NCBI GenBank assembly: GCA_028583405.1
Contig: CM053246.1
Coordinates: 27,026,557 to 27,090,556, forward strand
Length of the DNA stretch: 64,000 nucleotides
Source of the DNA: Pogonophryne albipinna
Taxonomy: Eukaryota; Chordata; Actinopteri; Perciformes; Artedidraconidae
Reading direction: 5' to 3'
Below, in pieces: positions 24,212 to 36,200 of this stretch. Position 1 is the first letter of the stretch, and each line of letters opens with the position of its first letter. Position numbers and translations under genes: made by a program. The notes below the pieces were generated by a model. That model was not told where the DNA came from and searched no databases. It worked only from the letters and a program-made list of their open reading frames with translations.

Positions 24212-27200
24212 CTAAGGCCCACCTCCCTCATCTTCTTGTTCCTCCATGTTTTTACGTGCCAGCCTCTCCCTCCGCTCTGCCAGCCGCTGACATCGAGGAC
24301 AGTCTTTACCTGTCCGGAAGCAGTTTCGATGATAGCACGCATGGCACTCTGTAGAGGGGAGAACAAAAACAAGAGTCAGAGATACAACACGCATCATCTT
24401 TACAAGAGGAACCGTTTTTCATGGGAGCAGCTCCCATCGGCCAAACCAAACATTGCTGCAGTGTCCACAAACTTGAACCAGTAAAACCAGTTTTCCCCAA
24501 CAAGGAGATGTGATGTATCAACAGAACAGCCAATCACAATCAGACCTGATGGAGGCAGGGTGAGGAGGACAATATAAAAGAACAGAAATGAAAGGCAGCG
24601 CAGCAGAAGGCAAGAGGAGGCTCGGTGTGAGAGGGCGGGTATCCTGGGAGACACACACCACACCCTAAACCTGCTCAGACAGATCCCATTTCCCCCAGAG
24701 GCCAACCGAGTGCTTTATAACCCTTAGAAATCGACGGAAATTGTTTTGTTTGTTTTTCTAAAAATGTCTGATGATGGTGGGATGAAATGACAAGCAACTC
24801 AACTTCAAAAATGGCTTTTATTTGTTCAAAGGAAGATGAAACTTAAATAAAAGCAACTAAAATAATAAATAGACATTCATACTGACACGTGGAGGCACCT
24901 CATGTTAATGAGACATTCTTCCTTCAACAGAAAAATAAATAAAATACAAAATGGATAAAACAATAGGCGATGTTTCCTCTAAACTAGTAAAAGAGTCTGA
25001 ATTGAAATGAAACATCACTTCTGCTGATTTCAGAAGATGAAGTAGCATTTGTTTAGGATATAACAAGACTCCTCCACTGGCTCAGGGGGAACATGTGTAA
25101 CAGAACAAACTTAAAAACATGGCCAAAACAAACTGAAATGTAAACTTTTATGAGTGATCCACACCACTTAGGTATCATTTGCCATCCCTGTGGCCAAGAC
25201 AAAAGCAGAACATAGCTCAGAGAGAGGAAACTAACCTCTGATGACAATTAGAGTACCAGTCATCAAGCTCTACACCATCACCAACACCAGCCAAAGGGAT
25301 CCACCACCACGCTGCCAAATATCTACCCTCCACCAGCCGAGCAACTGTTCAAACTTCAGAATCAAAGCCAAGCAATACCAAAAACCACCGCAGTGCACAA
25401 TCCCGGTGCCAAGTGAAAGAGTAGAAAAAGTGTACTTAATGTGACAAGGCACAAGAAGGTCGAGAGGTAATGAAAAGTCAAGGTTAAAGTGAGGCGGAAA
25501 TATAGAGGTAGGATGGCACAATTATTCTGTTAGTTAGATTTCAATATTCTTACAACAGTAACATCATTTAAAGGAATATTCTGAGAGTTTGGTACCCAAT
25601 TCAATTCATGCAAAGAGTAAGAATACAAAAAATCAATACCACTTTCGCTAAATATGAAGCTAAGACAGCCAAGACACTAACTGCGCCAAGCACATTTCAT
25701 ACTTTGGTGTGGCGGTTGAGCAGGCTGTTACATGTTTGGCAGTGAGCAAATAAGTCAAAGCTGCCTCCATGTTGTCAATGTAGTTGCAGTTGTGCAGCTC
25801 TTAAACAAAGCATTTGAAATCTACGGACCATAAATGCTTAATAGTCAAAAATAAAAAACAGATGACCTCCGGCAACCCCAAAAAACATAAAAGACTTGGT
25901 ACGATTAGAACTAATCTAAACATATTTGGTCATTCAAAAGATCTGGACAAATACAAGGCAATAATTATCCAGCTGATACATCAATTATTAATCCTTCAGC
26001 AATTTAGTGGACTTAAATTTGATGTGGGTTACATTTGTTTATTCAAGGTGACAGCATTGCTTAGCCTTTGAAGCTTGAAGTACTGTCTTTTCTATATATT
26101 GCTTTTACTCTCGTCCCCCACCTCTCTCGTTTCAATCATCTCGGTCACTACTCTCTGCACTCTCTCCCCCCCCCGTCTGTCCCTTCCTTCTCAACCTTCC
26201 TGCCTCTCGATTCTCTCATGGCTTTGCGAGTTTTACGACCTCTCCAGTTAGTCCGGGTAATAACGTGTGGCTCAGGTTGGACCTTATCAGTGTCCCTCTC
26301 TCTTTTCCCCTCACTCCTATCCACCTTTCCTTTGCTCCTCCCTTTGGAGAAAACAGCCGACAGCTGATTGGGTTGTAACAATTTCATAAGTGAAAACTTC
26401 TCCACGTTATCTGCACCAGAGTTCTCTCTTTTAGCTGCCTCTGTTTGGCCTTTGTCTGAAATGTCATAATCCTCCTCCCCCTTACTGCTGGGTTTTCCTT
26501 CTGCCACAGATTCCGTTTCTTTCTCTGAAAATTCTTCTTCAGAGTCTTCTTCTTTCACTTCTGCTTTTCCTTCATCCTCTATCTCTCTTTTGGAGAAACC
26601 CTTGACAAGACTTGCTAACCCTGTTACACTCCAGCGTGCTTTTACAACCTGATCGACTTCATTTAGACTCTCCCTGCTGCTGCATGTTTCGCTGTCACTG
26701 TCCCTCCGGTCTGCTTTCGCTCTGTTCTTGTTTAGTCTGTCAATCTGAAGAACCTTCAATATGTTTCCTCTTTCCTTTCTTGCATTTCCCCTTCCATTCC
26801 GGTTCTCTCTCTCTTGGCTACAATCATCTCCATCTTTACCATTTCCTTCATCACACTTTACTTCTTTCTCCCCCTCTGATTCTGTGTCTGCTTTAACCTC
26901 CTGCTCTTCCTCGTTGCCTTTACTCCTGGTGAAGGCTTTCGCAAACATTCCAGGTGTGAACACTTGAAATATTCCCCCTCTTTCCTGTCTCTCTCCTGCT
27001 GTGGCCCCCCTTTCCTCTTGACCTCCACCCTTCACCCCCTGATCAACACCTCGCTCTAAACCCGGCTCCCCTCCCTCCCCCTCACTCCTGTCTTTAAAGA
27101 GAGCCCTCATCAGCCTACGATGTTTGGAGATGTTCCAGTCACTCCAAGGAAGTGAAACGAAGGGTCTGGGGAAGGGGGCTTTTGGGCCGCCCTGGCCTGC

Positions 27201-30200
27201 CGCGAGCAGAGAGGGCTCACCTTCACAGCGCTGGCACTTGTTCAGCTGGAAGGGGAAGATGATGTCTTTCTCGTTACCGCAGAACTCACACACGAAGCCC
27301 TTCGCCTGGCACAGCTAGAAGAGTTTCAAGGAACAAAAAGGACAGAGAAAAACAGACATTTGATTATGGAAATCTCTGGATATTTGCAGACAGTTCCTCA
27401 TGCAGTAGGTCGCCGGTTTAATATTTTACTTTTGTATGAAATCACTGCAATAATTAGATGGATTAACTCTTCATATTAAAGGTCTCCTACTATACTATTT
27501 TTAGGCACTATACTATAGGTATATATAAAAGAAAATGTCTATGAAGTATTTTGCTCAAAATACCAAAGAGATCAACCATTCTAGCCATGCCTCATACACC
27601 TCTATTTCAGCCCTGTTAGAGAATTGCTGATTCTGGGTCTGTAGCTTTAAAAAAAAAAAAGAAGAAGAAGGGGGAGCTCATGCAGGAAAACTCTACCGAC
27701 AGATACTCAGCTAAATGCTGCCGTGATTAAACGCCACATTATGTGCAAAAACCACATCAAGGATTATTTCTGAAACAGTATGGAGCTCAAATGCTTTTTC
27801 TCTTGCGGGTTTATCACAAGGTGAGTACCTTTTTATATCTTGCTTCTTTACACATACTTTCTCCAGTACAGGTTAGCTCTGAGTGTTAGCGATGCTTGCT
27901 AATGTAAACAAAGACCATATTATGTCCAAAACACGTTGTGCATTGTTTCTGATAGCGATGTTCCTGATCTGCATCTTACCACACAGCCAGCTGCGTGCGA
28001 GGTGCCATGTTTCAGCAGCTCTTTCATTCGTGGAGTCAGGTCCCCGTTGCGTACAGCAGAGAGGTCATTGAGGGAGAAGAGGTGCAGGTCTTCAGTGAGG
28101 TGACCTGGCAGGCTGTCGAACTGGTCTAGCACCCTGACACACACACACAAATAGACACACTGATTATGTCCATCTATGCAGGGAGATTTGTATTATTATT
28201 GTGAAACCAAAAACATGTACAAGCAGACTTCTTACTCTTTAGCGAAGCGACAGGTCTTGAAGAGATTTTTCATGTGAAACAGCTGCACCCTCAAAACCTA
28301 AAAAAAAAATGGAAATCAACAAAAAATGCATCATGTTGGTTAATAAACACTGACAGGAACATATTGCCTAACATTGTGTTGTCATGCTTTTGTTGGTTGT
28401 TGATCCCTCTTGTCTCCACATAGTTCAGACTCTATATCTCAACATATGTTTGCATTGATTTGATCCTCCTATTCTAATTACTATAGTTTCATTCTGTGCA
28501 AGTAACTATTGCCTGCTCAAGTGCTACAGACACAATTGAGCCTTTCTGGCAACTGCAGCATCTGTGCTGTTAAAAGGTTTGATAATGATTGTCCCTGACA
28601 GCTAACTGACATGAGCAAGTGTCTAATTTCTTTTTTTTTGTAGTAGCTATATCCTGCATGGACAGATTTAAAAAAAATATCTTGTGCCTTTTCTCCTCTC
28701 CATGAAAAGGTTTAACATTGTATTCTTGCTCTGTTAGCACAATCCCAACAAACCATGTCCATTAGGATGTGCCTTTTTCAGAATCACATGTCTGTTTTCA
28801 AGGAGAAATGGCTATAAATGGCTCTATTCATTCTATTGTATTTTAAATCAGTCACAAGTTTGCTAGTTTATAATTACGATACATCATGCTTAGCAGACGA
28901 TTTTAGAACATAGTGGCTGTTCAGCTAATTTAATAAACAGAAGTGAAACGTGTTATTATGGTGCTGTTTCTACTAGCTAGTGGTAAAAACACAGAGAAAG
29001 TTTAAGAAAATAGATCGGAAAAAAACATTCCTAATGACTTATTTTCCATCCGGCTGTGCTCACCCTGACGACCTCCAGAGCTTTGTTCTTCTTGTACAGG
29101 CCACTGTTGATGTCATTGGGGTTGAACAGAGGGTCTCCTGCGATCTTGCTCAGCAGGTCCCGGGCGAAGTTGCTGACGTAGTACTTGCTGAAGTCCCACT
29201 TCCTCAACACTCGGCCGGGAACAACCGCCTGGGCGTTCTCATGGCAACACTGGCAGAAGTAACGGCCGAGGTATTCACAGTAACGCAGGCGCTTGATATA
29301 ATCTGAAGTGTGGACAGAAAGCAGAGACACATGTGGGGTAAAGGTAAGAATATGGAATTAGTAAAGTAAAGTTAAAGTATATTTGCATAGAATTGTTGAT
29401 ATAAAAAGAGAAGTGCAATAGGAAAAGTTTATGGCAAGCTGACCAACTAAGAAAAAGTGTTAACGACGCACTTGGTAAATTACATTAAAAACAAGAACTG
29501 AAACTTTGAAAAAAAATGGACTTCTGGAGTATTTTTGGTAATACCTGGGTCGATGCGAGTACCACAGCCAGCGCAGCGGTAGTTCTGTTTAGCTACAACT
29601 ATCTTCCTCCTGTCAAGGAAATATAACATGTCAGTAAAATACATTTTGTAGGGCAAACAGCAAGAACAGTGGTCTAATATACAAATAAAAGGTGGCAGGC
29701 AGGGTGTGTCATAAAAAAAGATGAGAAACCAAGTTAATGGCAGATCAAAACATAGAAATTAAGAACTAAATAATAAGAAATTGAGCAAGTCGATGAAGGT
29801 GGTTAACTCACTTGGGGGCGGGATGAATGTTGAATATGATCTGCGGTCGGGGAGGGGCCCACTCCAGGTTGCCCCTCACCCTGATCCTCAGCTTGTAGAT
29901 GTCTGCGTGTTCGCCATCATCAGGAGAGATGGGCAGAGAGTCGGGGATGGGCAGCAGCTAGGAGGCAGCAGAGAAGTGGAGTGAGTTCAAAGTTAACTAT
30001 TTTTTGGAGGGGTTCTATCTGCTGTAAGTCAACTTATTATATTATATTATTCAAGCATGTCGAGTGTCTTGTTTGAGGTTGAAGATGTTGTACCTTCTGC
30101 GGAGCATCGTGTTCTGGGACCAGCCAGTCGAGTTCGGAGGCCGCAGGGAGCTGCATGCCCTCAAACTGCCGGAGTAAACCCATGGCTACTGACTCCGCTG

Positions 30201-33200
30201 AGTTAGACTGGAGGAAGGCGGGAGAGCTAAAATAAACAAAGGAAGAATATATTTAAAAAAATATTAATAGGACATAATGTTTTGTTAAAAGTCGAAGTAA
30301 CATTCAACAGCATTACATATTTAAGAATGTTTACATTATTATGTATTAGAGGGGAAACAAGAAGTTGCTGTGTTACTTACATGGACTCTGAGCTGAGAAA
30401 CGACCTGTTGCTGGAGCTCATGCTGCGCTTAATGTCTGCATCTGGAAGACAATGATTTAACAGTTAAATTAAATACATTTACTACTTAGAAGCAGAGTAC
30501 AATTTGTATACACATTTTATCCACCAGCCATAGCTATGAAAAGATTATTAATTAATATAATTAAAATCAAAAGTTTAAGATCAATAGAATTTAAAATAAC
30601 TGTCAGAAGACGGCGGGATTTGTCGTGAAAAGAGCTAAATGTACCAGCAGTCGGCTCGTGATTTCTCAACAGGGGTACACCTACTTACTACAGCTAAGCA
30701 GCGATCAATGTTTGTTCAAATAAATGTTATAAGAGAGATGTGATTAGCGACGGAGAAAAAGAGGAATATAAGGAAACAATCTCTCGTTAAAGACAAGCAG
30801 GAAAGCCAAGAGCATAAGCAGAGCATTGCTGCCCTATGTTCTTGTTACACACCATAAACAACATGTAAGCACAGATACTAAGCAGGAGAGGTTTGGTAGA
30901 ACAGGAGACCGCCTGCATGAATTCTTGTGAGAATACAGCAGCTTCTTTCTATCAGTGGAGCATGGGTCTTGTGTTTTTAAATAAAACCCGCATTGGACTA
31001 GAGTTTTTTTCTCTTTCTTTTACAACATGCTCCGTGATCATTTATTACAACACTTCTCCTACATTTGGTTGAGGGCATAAACACTGCTGACTAAATTCAA
31101 TATATTTCTGACAAACTTTCTCTATTTAGATATTTTTGAAACTGCTGGTGCTTTCAGAGGACAATCACCCACAAGAATAATTTTAAAGAACATGCATTAT
31201 TATGTTGTATTATGTTCATAAAAAACAGCCTGTGTGACCTTGATAAAATCATCACTTTGCCTGAGGCAAAATCAGCTATATGTCATAAACCGACACAGAA
31301 TGAACTGTTAATATTGGGCAGGCTTCAAAAAGGAACAGTTAGGACACTTCATTCTCACCAGAGTCAGATTTGAAATGCTGAATAATGGGATGGATTGATG
31401 AATGAATAAGTGATTAACCCCTGTAGTTACTGTTGCCACAGAAGGAGCCTCCCTAAACTCTAACAGGCATATTCGTCCACCAAAACTCTGCAGCACCGAA
31501 CAACAAGCACCAACACAAACAGCCAAGCGCACCATTCAGCCGAGGACAGGCCGGTGGCTCGACTCCAAACTGAAAGCTCGCATTACTCCCCCGCCCTGCT
31601 TAGAATAATAATTGATGATACTGGAGTCATATCAAAATAATCTTTTGCATCCGAATAACACTGATAACAACTGATAATAATAAACACTTTAATAACAATT
31701 AAAGCTTTTTATTTGCTTAATACAAAGTAAGATTAAAGTAGGTTTCTTATGGATGGAATACAGCAAATGAACATTGCTTTTGTAACGCCAACCCAAAATC
31801 AAAGGAATTAAAACATTATTAGTATTTTGTTATGCCTTTGCAAAAACTGTTTGTGGGTCTTTTGGCTGTCAATTTAATTTTCCTTTCTTCAGGTTGAGAC
31901 CGCATGACCTCCATTACAGTCATGCAGAATCAAAAGTGAAGTTTGGAAGTTTTTTCCTATAGTTCATTTCCAGACAGTTGAACATAATCAATAACTATGA
32001 TTCAAGAAAGATATAAGATAAGCTATAAACAGTAACTTGCAAAAGTTACGGTTGAAGTGTCATTCAGTTTATTGGGAGGATTAACGGGATACATTTTCCG
32101 TTTGGAGTCGGGCCATCGGCTTCCTCTCACAGTAAACTGTCTGTTTTGAAGCTGTGGAGCCTCGCCCCCCCCGTCCAGCCTGCAGATACCTGTGAAGAGT
32201 GAGGCGAGGGACAGGGAGAGGCCGTTCTGAGACACCGCCAGCAGGGACTGACCCTCACAGCCATCTGAGAGACAGAAACTAACACTCAGCACCACACGCA
32301 CAAACATTTGAAACAATCTTCAGAGCGGTATGTCAGTGTCACCGGCAAACAAACAGTATACTAGAACGCAGTACTAGTGCGCACCCCCTGCCAAAAAAGG
32401 AGCACCGGATCATTTGAAAAAAAATGAGGAGAGAGAAAGAGAGAAAAGAGAGGAGAGCAGAGGTCGCGTTAACCGAATATTTTCCGTCAATGACGGATTT
32501 TTTCTAACAATGACGGAAAAATCTGAAAGCAGTCCGTCATTTTGACAGATTAGAACATAACTCGGAACAGCGCCAAAATGTCCACCAGCGGCCCACTATA
32601 GGCGCATTCACACCGCAGTACTTTTCCCACAAAGGTTCATGAGAACTCTTGTCGCGTTCACACCAAAAAGAGCCGGAACTAAAATTAGTTCATGAGAACC
32701 TTTTTACCCCCACGAAAGTCCCTGCTAGAGAGCAGGGACTTTCGTGCGGCTCTCTTGTGAGAAAAGAGCTATATTTCTGATTGGCTGGGCGGATTGCAAA
32801 CCACGCCCCGTAAAACTCCCAAAAAGTTTTGTGAAGCCGCCATTTTATTATCCTCGCATGAGCATTATGAATTACGAAAAAGTCTAACGCAACCACTGGA
32901 GGAGAGAGAGAGAGAGAGAGAAGAGGGAGATGGAGAGAAAAGACAGAGAAAAGGAGAAAAGAGAGAAGAGAGAGAAAAGAGAGGAGAGAGAGAAAGAGAG
33001 GAGAGAGAGAAAGAGAGAAAAGAGAGAAAAGAGAGGAGAGAGAGAAAGAGAGAGGAGAGCGAGAGAGAAGAGAGAAAAGAGAGAGAGAGAAAAGAGAGAA
33101 GAGAGAGAGAGATAGAGAGAGAAGACAGAGAGAGAGAGAAAGAGAGAAAAGAGAGAAAAGAGAGAAAAGAGAGGAGAGAAAGAGAGAAAAGAGAGGAGAG

Positions 33201-36200
33201 AGAGAGAGAAAGAGAGGAGAGAGAGAAAGAGAGAGAAAAGAGAGAAGAGAGAGAGAGGAGAGATAGAGAGAGAGAGAAAAGAGAGATATTTGCGAGTTGC
33301 ATAAGAACTGGTAAGATAACAGGGTTTCCCACACAGACTTTACTTGGCGGGCCGCCCAGGTATATTAACGGCTGCCAAAGTATAATTTGCGACCCATTTA
33401 GTTTGAATTTTTTTAATCCGTCCGCGAGCACGACGGCACCTGTGATCCCTCGCTCTACCCCTCGCTATCGCGTGAAGGGTCTGCTTTATGCGCTCCGCAC
33501 AGTAACCCTGCTGCGAGGCATACAGTGAACAGCGAACAGTTCATGAGCATGCTCACTAGCGCACCTCCCCATTTATTATGCCATTTGTGGAATTAGATTT
33601 GAATGGTGGCTGCGTCTGAAATGTTATTTAGAAATTCACATCACGATGATTAACCCCCCAACATTTTTTTATTCTAAAACCTCAATTTAGGCAACAGATA
33701 TAAAATAAATGACATTTGGTGCAGCCTTGATATCTTCATATGTTATTGATTAGTCAATTGCAGTAACCATTTGTAAGACAAAACAACACTAACATCTTAT
33801 GATTGTAAAGTCTGTAAAAAATCTACCAGTAATAAAAACATTTACAGGCTGCCATTCTGTGACCTTTGAACTTCAGTGTTTATGGTTCATGGCAGTGTTT
33901 CCCCTATATACAAATAGTGGCGGCGCAGCGCCGCTGCTGAAAATATGCGCGCCGCTGCTAGGGGGCACCAGCCAGGTACCCAATTTTTTTTTTTTTTTTT
34001 TTAAATTACGTTTTTTTTATTTTTTTATTAAAATAATAATAAGTGGCGACCTTTTTTCATTTTTGATCGTTTGTTATGTGGATTTGTAGTATTTGTGTTA
34101 CTGTATGGTCAATAAAGGTGTATTTTTGCTAAATCTTGAGACATTGCCACTGTAGGCAGGGCCGATTTTCGGCGACATAGGTGGTCGCCTAGGGCGCCAG
34201 ATCTGGGGGGCGCTGTGCTGGTAGCTCTGGGAGGGGAAAAAACATTTTTGACCGTTGGCGCTCATCCTAATTTTCGGCCTTGATGTAACAACATTCATAA
34301 TTAAGTAAATGTAACACCCTTTTCACCCCGGTTACACTTTTCATTTGCCCTGTACGATGGGCGCTGTAAGTGATGAAAGTGGGGGATGTTGGCTTATCAG
34401 GCACCCGCAGCTCACAGCCAAAGTGCGAGCGAGGGAGAGGGAGAGAGAGAGAGGGCGCACCGGTATCGGCGCTGTTGTTATTAGAATCTGGTGCTAGCTG
34501 CGCTAACGGATATAAGAAGTAGATGTTTCTACAACCAGGGTGGAGGAGAGCTCTCCTGTCAGACTGAGAGGCTCAGTGAGGTAAAACCGGTCCTGGTACT
34601 AGGCCTCAAGAGCCTTTCTTGTGTTGGCAGACACATAGAAACAAATTGGCGGGGCGCACTTCGCACGTGCACACACTAAAAAATTCCACGCGCTCCGCGC
34701 TCACATTCTACTAAGCCCACGTGCCTTAGCACCGCTGCTATGACTCCATCCTAGGGGAAACACTGCATGGTCAAATGTAACATGCTTGGTGAGCAAAAGG
34801 AAGAAGAGTGGTGATTATGATTATGTAACAAGAGTAGAATAGAAACAAATTCATTCATACAGAAACATTAGTTATTGGAAGAACTCTTGCATATAAAAAA
34901 CGGAATTAAAAATGTTTTGACAGCAGCTGGAAGGTAAAACCGTCTAACAACATCACATTACAAAAACAAAGAGTGATAATATGTCGTGGTGTTCCCTCTC
35001 TCTACCTTGCAGTTCGCACTCCTCCACCTCCTCTGCTGAGCCGGAGTCAGAGAGGCCCTGGTACGAGTCCTGAGAGCTCCGCCTGGAGCCCCCGCTGTCA
35101 GTGGAGTGGAACACTGCAGGAGAGAGAGAGAGAAGCGATTAAACAAAGGACTATAGAGAAACAAAGGATAAACTGTGAGAATGTTCTCATCATCCCAGCA
35201 ATCACGAGCTGTCGTTTGCATTCTTTTGCACGAACATCACAGATTAAAACACCTGAACTGTTGAAGCAACATCCTTAATATTCATCTGGCTGCTACTTGA
35301 AAAATATTTATTTACCTATATATCATATTTCAATAACTTGCATATAGACTCTTATTGCACTATTTCACTTTTTAAACTATTTTTCTTTTTGTATTACTAT
35401 TTACTTTCACTATATTTTCTGTTTATCTGTGTTTTGTGTTGCACTGTTGGAGAAGCCTGTGACACAAGATTTTCATCGACATAACTACACTGTAGCTATG
35501 TTCGTATGACTAAATAAAGAACCTTAAACCTTGATTCAAAGATTTCCCAGATTAAGAAATAAAATATATAGAAATATTTAACCTATTTTGTTCATTATCG
35601 TACCATACATTATGATATAGCTAACTGGAAAGGTATGCTAAACTGAAACCAACTGACAAGCCTGGCCCCATTAGTCCTGGTTGGGAAGAAATAATCCTCT
35701 AACTGGTTTTAAGTTATGAATAAAGGTGGTAAGAAAGTGTTGAATGTAAGACGTTTGTGTTTGATTAAAAGTTCAAGTTTAATGTTACATAAGTAATAGC
35801 TCATACCATTAATAGGCCATAAAATGGTAAATCATCTGATAATTTCTTAGTCAATTAAGCAAATAAACTGTTACATCATGCGTCTGTAGAGAGGACTGTC
35901 ATGCTGCCTTACGCTGCTGGGAGTTTGCGCAGGGCGGCAGGCGGCTGCGTCTGATCTGCTGCCTGCGCAGGCGGATCTTCTGTTTGAGCTGCTGGATCTC
36001 ATTGTCGCTGTCCCCCTCCTCCTCCCCCGCCTCCTGCTGACGCCGCAGGTTGTACTTCATCAGCTCGATGGCAGCAATCAGGGACTCTGAGATGCTGAAA
36101 TGAGCGTTCTCCTATAAAACAAATGAAAATTGTGAATCAATCAGAGGAGACTACACCATCAACGGATGCAATGATTATTTATATAACTAATTATATTATC

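Noticed and set aside
24056..24484. 142-codon plus-strand frame
   Set aside because: It is antisense to the last coding exon of rubcn and has no domain.
27190..27215. possible splice acceptor (GCTCGCGGCAG) that would make the rubcn extension a separate exon
   Set aside because: It lies about 25 bases after the exon 20 donor, too close for a vertebrate intron. Read-through is the simpler reading.
32794..33528. 244-codon plus-strand frame rich in Arg and Glu
   Set aside because: It is the translation of the GA microsatellite; the overlapping minus frames of 214 and 188 codons are the same artefact (Ser/Leu).
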